Both the position numbers and the translations under genes were made by a program. Below, one piece after another: positions 22,960 to 35,219 of a DNA stretch of 64,000 bases (position 1 is the stretch's first letter; each line of letters starts with the position of its first letter). The notes under the pieces are model-generated. The model was not told the DNA's origin, did not search any database, and was given only the letters and a program-made list of their open reading frames with translations. Origin of the DNA: Polytrichum commune (lineage: Eukaryota > Streptophyta > Polytrichopsida > Polytrichales > Polytrichaceae); the NCBI GenBank assembly GCA_950295325.1, contig OX485804.1:43710001-43774000 (forward strand). The letters are read 5' to 3'.

Positions 22960-25410
22960 ATTTGGCCCTTTGACCACTTTGTGGTTTCCCGTGCATTTAG
23001 GGGTTGTGTGTCCTTTTATCCTTTCCCTTGGCCAAATTTCACAAGAAACCCACCAACAAACCACGAAATTGAAGAGGAAGGATCATCATTTCAATCTTGG
23101 AAAAGACCAAGAGGATGCTCTATAAGGTAAGCGGCTACATTGGTTGAAAAGGCAAATCTCTCAATGAACTTGTAACAAAGTTGAGTCACTATTGACTACA
23201 AGTGTACTTGAGAATCATTTGAAGATGGAGATACAAAAGAGTTGTCTGTAAAGTAAAGCAGATGAAGCCATGGGTTTAATCCCGAACCCCAGGTTTATGA
23301 GAATTAACACAAAAGCCACCCAAGTTTTCTTAATGTTTGAATTACTATACACAAAGAGTGGTGTTGGGCTATTAAAAATCAACTTTTTAGATGTCCTACT
23401 ACAATAGGTGGACCATTTGTTATGGGTATAATGGATGGGTGGGTTTTTTCTTTTTCTTTTTCCTTTTGAGGTCATTTGTTGGTTTGACAAGGCTCATAAA
23501 CATCCAAGATTTGAATAAGAATAACCATTGAGATCAAACGCAATGAGCCGTATGAGAGTAATAAGGTTAGGAAAGTTTGGCTAGGGTCCTATTAAGATAG
23601 GTGCATTTTCTAGGGACAATCCTAGCCATGCTATTTAACTAACTAAAGGATACATTGGGCAACCAAAGCCATGATGTAGATTTCTTCGTTGTAGTCTAAA
23701 CAAAAATGATTACATTATGGTTTTTGGTCGGAATAAAGAACCCTCTACAGTATGGACGATACTATGAGTTCACCAATGGCTAGCCCAAACCAAAACAAAT
23801 CAATTTGAACCACCCTTTATGGAAATGCAATTGTCACCACTTAACACGGGTTCCCCTCATAGAAGTATGATATCATGTATATGGATAAGAAGTTGTCTCC
23901 AAGCGAAACATAAGGATACCTTCAACCTACAAACAAACAAACAAAATAAATAAATAAATGCCAAACATGTAGAGGTGATTTTGAAATATATTAAACCCTA
24001 TGAAAATTGATTTTTGTATTTCAAAAAAAGGATGAAAACTTTCTCCCGAAATGTATGTAATGACATTCCAAAATCATTTTTTAATGTCATGAAGTTTGCC
24101 AAGAACAATAAAAAATATTTGCATATACAAATTTGTCTAAAAACCTTAGAGTCTTGCTACACAAGCTAGTCACTAACCCGAAAGGGTCATGTGACTGGCT
24201 CTTAGGATCCTCGGAATCTATGCAAAGTGGTTTGACATTGCTCAATCGACATAATTTACTTTCTTTTGGATTCCACTTAGAAGGCTTGAAGATGATGGAT
24301 ATATATGGGGCTCTTCTCAACACCGAGCTTTGCACATATTTCATCGTCTATGTGGCTACTTGTGCACAAACTCCAATAGAACCAATGTATCAATCACCCC
24401 AAACGTTCATGACAAGCTTCTACACTTTTATCTTAAAATCACTTGCATAATATCCTCTAGGTTCATTTTCTTATTAAACGGTGATGTTACTTGAATCTCC
24501 CTTAATATGGTAAAATGAAGTTCTTGCAATGGGTCCTTTGGAGGAGTATGAAGCCGCTTTGAACCGCAAAATGTGGTGAAGGGGGAGGTCCTTGATGGAT
24601 TTAACTCCATTTCGTGTGTTAAGATAGTAATGGCTCATCGAATTCACGTGATATTTAACTTGAGAAAAAACATGTCCCTTGTATGAGAACGAAGTATTTG
24701 ATTCCCTTGAGTTGCAATTGGGGTTCTCTCCCTTGTGATTGTACTCTTATTCTCTTGTGATTTAAGTTTCTACAATTCGTACCCAAAAAAATTGATGTCA
24801 CTATCACATTGTAATAAGTAGATGTGAAACTTTATCCCTCACATATGATTTCCAAACAAATAAGAGTGTCTTCGACCTCACGCAATCATAATGAAATGTA
24901 AAGATCCACGACTTACAACTTGTTACTACGTTGACATATTATGCACCCATAGTAAAACCCCGATTAAGTACGCACCCGTTTAAGTATGCATCCCGGTTAA
25001 GTGTGCATTTTTTTTTGACAAAAATTAGGGTTCATACTTTATTGTTTGAACATGTCATGCAGAGTCATTTGTTGGGAATGCATGATTTCGTCACGTTTGA
25101 CGAATCAAAGGGTCTAGAAAGCGATTTGAGTAAAGTACGCATTCATCAATGACAAAAAAAATTGATAATCCATGCGGGTGTACATGGATATAGAGGGCGG
25201 TGTGGATAAGAATGTCATGCATCAACATTCGACAATATGACAAGTAATCTCTTTCAAGTTGTCCTAATTTTTGGCATTTGGCCTTGGTCCGCCACGTGGC
25301 TCCAACTGCATTCGAGAGTGATTGTGTTAGATGACTTTGGATGTTGCATGTCACCAAAGGGATGACAATGTTTATACCCATTCTCTAATCTTTCGTACTA
25401 GCCCATGTGA
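22960..25410. other. intergenic without supported features
   Basis: AT-rich sequence. Frames at 24087-24450 on both strands overlap each other and encode nothing I recognise. A stretch near 24950-25010 repeats 'aagta/ygc...ttaagt' three times. No terminal repeats or coding domains were seen. Confidence 0.3.
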
Positions 25411-25414
25411 AGGT

Positions 25415-25680
25415 GATGGCTACTAGAGAGTCATGCGGGCAGGCAAAGGACAGGGAGGATTCGTATGTGCCAACCAACCACTGTAATCTTTCAGGTTTAG
25501 TGGGTGCCTAGAAAGTCTACTGGCCCATGGTCACAACCCTCCACATTCTAGTAGACAACCTAATGTGGCTTGTTGGTTGGTTGCGTGCTTTTGTTATCTT
25601 CACAAGAACACATCCAACCCACTATTATCTAGAATCTAGTGGGTCAACAACGAACACAAAAACCCACCCTTCAATCGCCC
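25415..25680 (+). mobile_element. TIR element family C, copy 3 (diverged)
   Basis: Shares 'gcccatggtcacaaccctccacattctagt', 'aatgtggcttgttggttg' and 'cccactattatctagaatctagtggg' with the copies at 2954 and 3759. The left end is poorly preserved. A (TATG)/(CATG) microsatellite lies downstream at 25920-25955. Confidence 0.6.
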
Positions 25681-26939
25681 CATCTACCATTATCTAAAAG
25701 TTGGCAAAATTGAGGGTTGAGATTTCCAAATCGGCAAAACAAACTTGTCCCTGTCCATCTTGCATGACAAACATTGAATGTATGATTGCAGGGTGTTATC
25801 AAGCGAACGTCGAGTGAGCTCTACATGGCCACCAGTTTTAAGAAAACACATGATTTTCATGACGACCACTTTTGATTTGGTGCCAAAAGAAAAATGCCAA
25901 CTAATTTGGTTGGTCCATATTATGTATGTATGTATGTATGCATGTATGCATGCATGTGATTAGTATGCCATGAAAATTTGATGTGCCATGTTAATTAAAG
26001 TGGCATGCATGACTTGTCATGTAGCAACAAGTGTCCCGTGAGGCAATTGGGAACTATTAAAAAAATACATTTACCTAATAAATTTAAATATGTATATAGA
26101 TGGCCAAAGATTTGTTAGGCTCTTCTAATGTTTTGGCATGACAAGATTCAAATCAATTCCCAAAAGAAACAAAACACAAATTCTTCTATTGGATGATCCA
26201 TATTTTCATCTCCCAATCATTTATAGGGTTTCTTATAGATTTTGGATCTATTATGCAACTCTTCACTTGTACCTCCCAGAAAATAGGCTCCAATTGATGC
26301 CCAAATCCACCTATGTTCATATATTGTTGTGATCTTCTAAAATGCGAAACCTTGACGATTCAAAAGTTTCTTAAATGTTATAAGACTTCGACTCGTTATC
26401 ATCCATATACTTAGATTTGTTGAATGTTGAATGTTTTCTATCTAAGGATGCTCAAAGAAAGGGCTTTAAGATGATAACCTTCGAAATCAAAACCCCCTTG
26501 AGGAACAAAGTTGTTAATAATCTCTACATCAACCTAAATGCACTTATCAATGTACACTAGTTATGTGTGCGATTAGGCCGCCCCAAGCTAATGTTTTGGC
26601 AACAACAATACATGATTTTGTTTTCAGTTTTTGTATTGTATTGTGTTTCTCCACCTGTGGTTGCTATAGGGCTGAATAAACAAAGTTATAGGCTTTTGTG
26701 ATATGATTTTGACCCAAGGCAATTTTCATGGGTAAAGAGGCAACCTAATTGCACATATGAGTGTAGACAAGCTTCAAAACTTGGCTTCAAGAGAGAAGAT
26801 ATACTCGTCAACTCATAAATGACACAGGTGATACACTTTTTTTATTGGTGTTTTTTTGTTTTGTTTTGTCACCAATGAGCTCCGGAAATAAGAGAAAATG
26901 AGCCCAGTTCCAACATATGCAGGGGTTCACAAACCCTTC

Positions 26940-27128
26940 CTTCTAAAATGCAACAAAGAGAGGCAATAATTGTATATGAGCATACCTCTCATTCATCCAA
27001 CATTATACATACAACCTTGAAATAGTAAGCATGCAGTAGAGGTTGATTCTTTTAGTTGACTTGACACTGGAATTAGCTTCAAATCGCCCCAAATTAGTAT
27101 TCTCGAAGGCATTTGAGACGATTCCATA
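26940..27128 (+). repeat. dispersed repeat family D, copy 3
   Basis: Shares 'gagcatacctctcattcatccaa', 'ccttgaaatagtaagcatgc' and 'gttgacttgacactggaattagcttcaa' with copies 1 and 2. It runs directly into a Stowaway-like end. Confidence 0.5.
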
Positions 27129-27210
27129 CTCCCTCTATCCCAAAATGATTGTCCTATTTTCTAACTTTGGCGAGATTAAGGCCCGTTGACCATTGACTAA
27201 GTTGACTTTT
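27129..27210 (+). mobile_element. Stowaway-like MITE left end (partial)
   Basis: After a TA at 27127-27128 the sequence reads CTCCCTCTATCCCAAAATGA, a close match to the classical plant Stowaway terminal motif (CTCCCTCCGTCCCAAAATAA from established knowledge). I cannot find the matching inverted right end downstream, so this is a fragment or a very diverged copy. The segment at 27240-27420 shares blocks ('ggatgaa', 'ggccaattcattccaa') with 55200-55400. Confidence 0.5.
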
Positions 27211-27596
27211 AAAATATAGAACTTGTAGGGGTCCAAGTTTTTATGGGCTCGGTATTTGTGGTGTTTGAGTAAACTCATCTATCGTGGATGAAGGGGCTCC
27301 AATAAATTACTATTTAAAAAAATCTCCTATAAGATCGAGGGCCAATTCATTCCAACTCAACAGTATTAGACTAATTCAGGTCTCTGACTCTATTTTCGGA
27401 GTCAAACCGTCCGAAACTGGACATTGACATGTTATAGTACGAATCATTGCGTTTTCACCTTCATAACGGATGAGTTTACGTAGACACCATGAACCCCTAG
27501 CCGTTTTTTAATGATGGATGGATGAGAAGAACGCTCCTATACGAATACACACACACTCTCCCTCCCTTCCTCCCAATGGAACACTGAGCAAGGAAC

Positions 27597-27818
27597 GAGA
27601 AGAACCAACCGCTCGTTACAAATGAAGTAGTTGAGTTTGAGAAATTACCGGCCAAAGTTCAAAATTTCCGGAAAATTACGCATCATTTTAGAGAAATGTG
27701 TGGAATGTACCTCAAATTAGGAAAGAAAAATTAATGAAAGATCACAACATGCAACCGGTGGGACTTGGAAATTACACTAGAATTTTGACCAATTATGCCC
27801 AAAAATCTCCCCGGACAC
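27597..27818 (+). mobile_element. repeat family B, copy 7
   Basis: Complete copy from 'agaagaaccaaccgctcgttac' to 'aaaaatctccccggacac'. The flanks 'gagcaagg' (left) and 'gagcagta' (right) could be a decayed 8-bp target duplication, but this is not certain. Downstream (27820-28080) a motif with 'tcattgaat..ggtcag.gacatga' repeats about four times at 40-50 bp spacing. Confidence 0.75.
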
Positions 27819-28539
27819 GGAGCAGTAAGTTTCATGACCCTGGGTTCATTGAATGTGGTCAGGGACATGACATGTGTAAGCTTTGGTTCATTGTATTTGG
27901 TCAGAGACATGACACATAAAACTAGTTGCGGTTCATTGAATCTGGTCAGAAACATGGAGCCATGGCCTTTGTTCCCACACTGGGCACCAGTGAACATGAA
28001 ACCACCAGGGAAACGAGGGCAACTGCTGGTTGGGCATCTAGATTCACTGTATCTCACTCCCAGGTGCAATGTATCTGGTCAAGTTTTTCTTTCTTTCTTT
28101 CTTTTTTCCAAAAACCGAAAAAACAAGTGTAATTCTCCATAAGCGAATATATTCGATTTAGCGGCATAAAACGTTTCATGAATGGGGAAAATTCCTTTGT
28201 TGCGATGTACAACTTTCCCATGAGAATGGGGCTTTTGGAATCGACAAAACGGGAGGGCTAAATCCAAGATGTTGTTTCCTTCTATTTGGAGCCGTTAATT
28301 TGGGGGAACGCCGTCAAATATCCAAGGAATAAATAACAATAAGTAAGAGATATTTGTAAATATCTAAAATTTAACTAGAAAGCATGTCATAAAGTAGGTT
28401 AGAGAGGAATTGGGGTGGGTTATCTATGAGGTTGACTTGTGCACGTTTTTGATGATCGTGACTATTGAAAGTATACCGAAGGATATGTTGGACACCAAAG
28501 CCATTAATGTAGTAGTTGTTGTTATTTCATGAACCTATT

Positions 28540-28990
28540 TGCATGACGTTGCTTTTCGTTTGGAACATAATCTTGGACGTTACTAGGTTAGAGCTAATCT
28601 TGAACACACAAATGTGCTTTCTCTGTGAGATCGAGGTGCCTAATTCAGTTGTTAATCTTAAGTGGGATTTTTGACACCTATATTTGAGTGGTATGAGATT
28701 TGGTGCGGCTCCGAGAATGGATACCAAAAAGAAGTGTTCTTAAAGTGATTGGAATATATGCTCAATACACAAAAACCATTCTAGACTCGACAATCAACTT
28801 TATATTGGGGGAGAGGGAGGTTGCACCGTTGCATGACCATTTAAAGAGCAGAAGAATCTTCACTTTTGACAGCGAATAAAATATTCATATGGACTCCAAA
28901 AATGACGAGGAAAGTGACTACTGCCTCGATTTGGATTCGCTAACCATGTCATACTAATCGCGTGTTTCATATCCTAGAAAAAGAAAAAGG
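28540..28990 (-). repeat. repeat family A, copy 6 (reverse)
   Basis: Reverse copy with 'gacacctatatttgagtggtatgagatttggtgcggc', 'gaatggataccaaaaagaagtg', 'ctaaccatgtcatactaatcgcgtgtttcatatcct'. The homologous C-rich junction here reads 'ggggga'. It is followed by a (GAAGGA)n-like tract at 28978-29010. Confidence 0.7.
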
Positions 28991-29330
28991 AGAAGGAGAA
29001 GGAGAAGAAGTGGGCTTGTAATTTTTTATTTATTTAAGAAGAGTAAATATTGAAGACTCGCCTACCTTATATCACTAACATGTATTATTGAACACATAGG
29101 AGAAGTCCCTTTGGACATGTAACCCTCCCTCCCTTTGTTGAAAAATAACATATGAAGTGAGTGGTTTGTTTATCTATTGCATTACTTATTTATCTCAACT
29201 CCCACTGCAGATGCAAATTATTTCAGATAATAGAACATTTACCATGTCCAGGTTCATCGAATGTTTGTGAACATGGGCAATAATGCCCTTTTACGACAAC
29301 TAACAAACATAAAGGTTTATGAAGGAAGGG

Positions 29331-29527
29331 GGAGGAGAACTGACCGCTAGTTACAGATGAACCAGTTGAAGGTTCCAAAGACTTCCGGAAAATTACGGAA
29401 CCTTCAAACCCTAAAGTCTTGAATATAGAATATACCTCGAATTATATATTTAAAAAACCAACAAAAAAATCACAAGATGTAACTGGAGTTTTGACCGATG
29501 ATATGCCAAAAATCTCTATAGACACTG
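29331..29527 (+). mobile_element. repeat family B, copy 8
   Basis: From 'ggaggagaactgaccgctagttacagatgaacc' to 'aaatctctatagacactg'. The flanks 'tatgaaggaa' (left) and 'tataaggaa' (right) may be a decayed target duplication of about 8 bp, which would suit a hAT-type element. The ends do not settle it. Confidence 0.7.
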
Positions 29528-29666
29528 TATAAGGAATTCAAGTCCTATTGTGTGCGATTGGACCTTTGGGAACCGGGAATAGTCTCATCCAATTAGCAAT
29601 AAAAAATCACAAAGATGGTCGTTGCAAGCTTTAGATTTGGAGTTGAAATGTTAAAGTTATAAAGAG

Positions 29667-29818
29667 GAGAAACGTGACCATGATGAAATTGTGAGAGCCC
29701 AAAAGAAAGTGTCCAAGGGCCATTCCAAGACACCTTCAAAATCATGTAGTGTGGTCACGGGTCCTCAAGTGTAGTGTGAAGTCATATGTGACTGCGTCCT
29801 CAACCAAATGCTATTCGT
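29667..29818. mobile_element. partial PIF/Harbinger-like MITE (34187/44102 family)
   Basis: Internal segment 'gaccatgatgaaattgtgagagcccaaaagaaagtgtcc' through 'ggtcctcaagtgtagtgtgaagtcatatgtgac' to 'caaccaaatgctatt', matching the left third of the complete elements at 34187 and 44102. Both termini are absent. Confidence 0.75.
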
Positions 29819-30735
29819 AGGTAAATGAGCATGTATTTGTGAATTTAATATCACTCGGTAAAAATTTCAACCCTTGCTAACTTCGAGACTTGGAAAAATA
29901 GTGTGTGTTTTGGGAATTAGCACCACATATACTATTAGGATATATATAATATGTATATGATATAATATATATTGGGATAATTAGTGTAGTTACAAATGAA
30001 CCAATTGAGTTTGAGAAATAACCAATTGAAGTCCAAGTTATACAAATGAGTAAACAAAATTTGTGTGTATTGTAATTTAGATTAGACATGAGGTAATTTG
30101 CATGGGTAAAGAGGCAACCTACTTGCAAAGGTAATCTAATTGCACATATCAACGTAGAAATTATGATTATGTAGTCGTGGTAATCAAATCACCTTCGGTC
30201 AAAATTACTTTGAATCAAAATGAGAAGACAAAAACCTTATAACTTTATTTATTCCTATGTAAATCCGTCACAACTCACAATACCAAAGAGTTTATTATAT
30301 TTTGTTTAATGTGAGAGTAAATATTCAAAATAGTGTGGAATTTTGATATACGAGTGTGGGGCAACCTAATTACACATATCAATGTAAGTTTCTTTATAAG
30401 TTTCTTTATAAGTTTCTTAAAGTGCTTTAGTGAAGGTGATACTAAATCTCTATACACTATGAAATTAGTGCCACTAAAAGATTTAGGAAGCATTGGTCAT
30501 TTCATCATTATTTATTAAAAATACTACTCATAGTAGCATTGTTCATTGAAAGCATCGGTAATTGGCATTGTTCACTAACGAGCGTGTGTTTCCTTATAAG
30601 TGTATTTAATCATTTTAACAAACATCTTAGAACATGCATTAATTTTCTTGAATTCTATGGTAAATGAACATGTATTCATGAACTCAATGTCACTTGGTGA
30701 TAAAATTCAGCCCTCAATAACTTAGAGATTAAATG
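29819..30735. repeat. pair of direct repeats about 75 bp long, 840 bp apart
   Basis: The segment 29819-29893 ('ggtaaatgagcatgtatttgtgaatttaatatcactcgg') recurs at 30659-30735 ('ggtaaatgaacatgtattcatgaactcaatgtcacttgg'). Between them lie a family B fragment (29984-30035) and two copies of 'ggcaacctaattRcacatatcaa'. This may be an old duplication, since no coding or LTR hallmarks were seen. Confidence 0.45.
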
Positions 30736-31373
30736 CTCAATCAATCATTCCATGATTGATCTACCTTCTTTTACTTAGTTCAAATCTCCGATTTAATGTT
30801 GTTCCATTCCACTCACGCATATCCTCCAACCTCGGTGACAACCTTGAGCATAATCCTAATCAATCCTTTAATCCCCTCACAATATCAATGAGACGATTGT
30901 GAGGCCATCACAACCACTTTGGTACAGGAGGGCTCATTCACTACATTAGAGTTATCCATTAACTCAACCGGAGTTTTAGTAGGGAGTTGGTTGTTTCGCA
31001 TGCATACCTTTCCATGTTCAGTAAGTTTTGGGTGCATGCTTGGAGTCAATGCGGAGGTTTGAATGAAGGACATTCCATATGGGTTCATTGGGTACCAAAC
31101 TCATTTTGGCATCTTTTGGGACAACTATCATTAAGAATTCTCCTCTCCCGTCCCTCACAAGATATTTCACAAACAATAGACTAGAATGAGGTGTTTGAAC
31201 ATCCCAACCCACAATAGAACTTAGTTCACAAACTCTTATACCGAACTATCAACATGCTTCTCATGCAATTCCCATGCAAAAATGCTTACATGCTCATACA
31301 CAAAAGGCGAGAATATTTCACCGAAATTTAATCCTCAATTAGACTTGTACATGGTGCAATCCCCTCTAGTTCT

Positions 31374-31794
31374 TGGGGTGATCACACCCCCTTACGTTTC
31401 ATAACCACTTGCGATAAAAGTTTGCTACCCTATATTATATGCCATATATCATTTTAAAAATTATGATATTTTTTCTACATATGCATAACCATTGATAATG
31501 TATATTTTATATTTTTTGAAAATTTTAGGCATCTTCATTTTTGTAGGAATTGTTTTAGTTCAATTATGCGTCATTCTAGTTAGAAACGGCATGTTTTATA
31601 AAACAAAAAAAACAAATCATCAAATTTGGTTACCATATTTTACTATGTAGTAGATATTGTGTACATCTACTCATGAAAGGGGGGGGGGGGGGGAAAAAAC
31701 TCGTTTTGGTGATGCTTTATGTAAAAAGAGGATTTATTTATTTATTTTTAATCGCACGTGGTGTTCAACTTGACAATGGATTGCACCCCACGGG
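31374..31794. mobile_element. MITE with inverted ends and a candidate 10-bp target duplication
   Basis: The right end '...cgcacgtggtgttcaacttgacaatgg' is the inverse of the preserved left end of the sister copy at 32125. Here the left end is decayed but still reads 'ttggggtgatcacacc'. CTCTAGTTCT occurs immediately on both sides (31364-31373 and 31795-31804), a plausible 8-10 bp target duplication as made by hAT or Mutator-like transposases. It carries a 15-G run at about 31679-31693. Non-coding. Confidence 0.65.
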
Positions 31795-32114
31795 CTCTAG
31801 TTCTACACAATATAGATTTGTGACCCAATGTACATCTCCGGAGGGTTGATTCTTCTTTGGAAACCTACAAAACGTGCGTGGGTGACTATGAAATAAAACC
31901 CCCTATATACATGAAAGTTATAAAAGAAAAGAAAAGAAAATGTATACAACTAACAATAGCCTAGAAAATGGACTCATGTATTTATACTAAGTTCTTCAAT
32001 TGAATGTGATGAATGCCTCCACTACATACAGAGAATTAAATCGTGAAGTAACCTTTGTCACATAAACAATCATCTTTCACTTTCCAATGAGAAAAGTCAT
32101 TGAACATGTTCTTA

Positions 32115-32530
32115 GTCCATGGGGAGTTCACTCCATTGTCAAGTTGAACATCACGTGCGAACAAAGTTTGCTACCCCTATATTACATGCCCTAGAATTTT
32201 TTTAAATTTATGATGTTTTTTCTACATATACACAACCAATGATAGTATCTTTTTTATGTTCTACTGAAATTTTTAGTCATCTTCATTTTTGTAGTAATTG
32301 TTTTAGTTCAATTTTGTGTCATTCTAGTTTAAAATGGTATGTTTTATAAGAAAACAAATCATCAAATTTGGTTACCATTTTTTACTATGTAATAGATACC
32401 GTGTATATCTACTCATGAAAACAAATTGATAAAATTTTGACCCATTTTGGTGATGCTTTATAGAAAAGTAGATTTTTTTTTGTTCGCACGTGGTGTTCAA
32501 CTTGACAATGGAGTGACCTCCCCGTGTTTT
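32115..32530. mobile_element. MITE, sister copy of 31374-31794
   Basis: Terminal inverted repeats of about 45 bp: left 'ggggagttcactccattgtcaagttgaacatcacgtgcg', right its inverse ending 'acaatggagtgacctcccc'. The interior aligns with the 31374 copy ('aaagtttgctacc', 'catcttcatttttgtag', 'gtatatctactcatgaaa', 'ttttggtgatgcttta'). The two copies are in the same orientation about 300 bp apart. A clear target duplication was not found for this copy. Confidence 0.75.
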
Positions 32531-32539
32531 AATCATAGG

Positions 32540-34180
32540 ATATAATTCTGAATTATTTGACCTTGAAATACACATCAAGTAGTTATTAAGGTAAATGGGA
32601 TGAAACTAGCATATATATTGCTATCTTCTTTATAAACCCATGGGGGGGGGGGTTTTGTACATCTACCTTTGCTTCAAAAAAATCAATAGCCATTTTGAAT
32701 GTACACACTAGAGAAAAGCAATACCTCTCCATTATGTATAATATGTACACTAATGCCTAAGATAATACCCCTTTCTACACTCACATTAGTCCATACGTGG
32801 TATGAAGAGTCCACTCCCCCCCCCCCCCGCCCCCCGGGGTGTACATCCAACTTCTCTTAATCAAAAGGTTTGCATGTTTCTCAAAGTTGACTCCATGTCA
32901 TCAATCACACTCAAAATCAAATTGATGCATAGACGATGGTCCAAGGAGCCATGCATGCTTCTCCTCTTGAGTATGATATGGACTAAGGAATCGCCTACAA
33001 AGCCCCCAACACATTCATAGGCTTGGGTAAATCCATATTGCAAAGGATCAATCCATAATCCTACATCAATGTAATCAACTCCCAAAGACTATTGCCAATC
33101 CAACAGAGGTTTAAGGTTAAAAGAAATAATATATAGGAAAAATGGTCTATATACTTACAAGAAGACATGTGCCAAATCCCAAGACTACACATTCTCCAAT
33201 CAAACCATGGTCTCCTCATATCTTCTCCTTTCCCAAACTCCTATACCCTGACCCTAATTTACACATGCCAATTAAATTTCTAGTCATAACTAAGTTTCTT
33301 TCACATTGTTTTTCCTATTCCATTTCAAATTTGCAAAAAGTTGACTCCACATCAACCCACATTAAATCCACCATGACTATACACTTAGAATGACCCACAT
33401 TGATTTTTTTCTTCCCGCAATAATAGGACAATTTAGTGTAGTTCCAACTAGAGAATTATAACAATACACTAGTGTGGAGGTCTGAACTGTGACTTAGAAC
33501 AATGAGTTTTTGTAGTGGGATAGGCTATCTAAGTGGACTCATACTTTCGCCACTTAGAGGCATCCGACTAAGAATTAGACCAAGTCCCCCCCCCCGTGGG
33601 TGAAATTCTTATGTATGCCAAGATCTTATTTCCTTTTGAAGTGTTCAAATGCTCTGGATGAGAGGTGTAAGAACAATACATCTTTGTTCCAAAACATGTT
33701 TCAATGTCACTATTGCATTTTCAACATACCCATAATTTCCTCCTCAACGGGTATGTAGGGATTGTTTAGATCAAATTCCAATCATAGTTGATGCACTCAT
33801 ATGCATTAATAATGGGTCCAATTTCACTCTCTACAAATTCCCATGCCAGTTATTCTATTAAGGTATTGGGGTTTAGGGTTAGAGTTTTTTGTCAATTTCA
33901 TCCAAGGTATCATTTTCATAGCCTCATTTTCATCCAAACTAACACTTATCAAGGTGAATTCGTTGAAGAGGGGAGCATAATTTTTTCTTATAAATTCTCT
34001 TAGTAATTAACAATCAAAATTGACACAATATTTTTTGGATTTTTTTTTGGGAAAGTGCAATTTTCCTTAACACATATGCGATTTTTACACTTATTAGGTG
34101 GATTGTATTTTGGTAAGAATGGCATGTGAATCCAAAACGGACACCAAGAATCACATGAAGTGGGCGCGCGTCTTTCTTGG
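32540..34180. other. intergenic with long C/G tracts, no supported gene
   Basis: Contains G or C runs near 32642, 32815-32835 and 33587. Frames in this region (for example 32802-33020) overlap the tracts and encode no domain I recognise. Confidence 0.3.
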
Positions 34181-34186
34181 TTCTTA

Positions 34187-34678
34187 GGGCCACTTCAAAC
34201 ATAAGCCAAGCCCCACGACCATGAAATCGTGAGAGCCCAAAAGAAAGTGTCCGAAGGCCGTCCCAAGACACCTCCATGTAGTGTGGTCACGGACCCTCAA
34301 GTGTAGTTGAAGTCATATGTGACCAAGCCCTCAACCAAACGTTTTTCCAATGAATTTTCATTCATGCAGGTCCTCAGACATGATAAAATAGAATAAATCT
34401 ACAATTGTGAGCATTTGGAGTGCCATGGTCTCCCGGTTATGTGCTAGGCCTACCTCCAAGAGGTCATTTTTGAAAATAGCCCAAGTGACCATGCAACATG
34501 ATCCATTTGATGCCATGTAGGAATCCATGTAGACTGTACACCCATCTTGCATTCACATAATCCGTTGGTCCCTCAAGCGTAGTGGGAAGCGAACTTGGAC
34601 CGGCTCCGCCTTTTCCACCAATGAGAGTGCTTGAAGCGTAATGGTCACGGGCACTCAGTCTCATGCGTGAAGTGACCC
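34187..34678. mobile_element. PIF/Harbinger-like MITE (492 bp), TTA target duplication
   Basis: Left end GGGCCACTTCAAACATAAG, right end inverted (...TGCGTGAAGTGACCC), flanked by TTA (34184-34186 and 34679-34681). It is homologous along its whole length to 44102-44602, with shared 'gtgagagcccaaaagaaagtgtcc', 'ggtcctca.acatgataaaatagaataa', 'gcgaacttggaccggctccgcc' and 'caccaatgagagtgcttgaag'. Short in-element ORFs are shadows, and no transposase is encoded. Confidence 0.85.
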
Positions 34679-34889
34679 TTAATTCATTGGCATGGCTTTT
34701 CGGCCTTATATCTCAAAAAATTAAAAATTAAACAAAACAAAACAAAATGGACTCCGATTGTAAAGTGGTGGGGTTCTTCTAAAATGTAGTATACTTATTA
34801 CAAGCACCTCTTCTCCATTTCAAATTCTCAGAAGAACCAAAAGCTACTAGAATTGACTTCTCACTTAATAAAAGTATCCGTTCGTAGGC

Positions 34890-35210
34890 TCACGCGCCGC
34901 CGAGGCGCCGCGCGGCTCCTTTTTTTAACTTAATTCCTGCCGTAAACGCGCGCGTCAGTCAGCGGCAGGAGTTTTATATTGAAGCGTACGGCCAGAGTAC
35001 ATGGATGAAGCCGGGTGTCTTGCGGCCGCCACGAGCCGCCGTATGCCGCGGAAGAGGACGGGCGAAGCCACCACATGCACAATTGGCACCAGCGTTTAGA
35101 CTGCGCGTGGGGGTTGCGTCAGCCACGTGGCAGAGGGTGGAGCTATGAGACAGAGAAGTGCCTGACACGTGGCCAGTCTCACACGCTTCTTGGACTCCCT
35201 CCTTAAACAT
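34890..35210. promoter_or_regulatory. GC-rich island with two G-box/ABRE-type motifs
   Basis: In otherwise AT-rich DNA this 320-bp block is strongly GC- and CpG-rich ('gcgccgccgaggcgccgcgcgg', 'aaacgcgcgcgtcag', 'ttgcggccgcc'). It carries GCCACGTGGC at 35122-35131 and GACACGTGGCC at 35164-35174, both with the ACGTGGC core bound by plant bZIP/bHLH factors. It resembles a promoter or 5' region, but no convincing coding exon follows in either direction. A 78-codon minus-strand frame (35210-34974) is compositionally biased and not recognised. It could be a captured promoter fragment or a TE terminus. Confidence 0.35.
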
Positions 35211-35219
35211 ATTAAGCAG

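Noticed and set aside
29819-30735. LTR retrotransposon from the direct repeat pair
   Set aside because: The repeats are only about 75 bp. There is no TG...CA end, primer-binding site or coding region between them.
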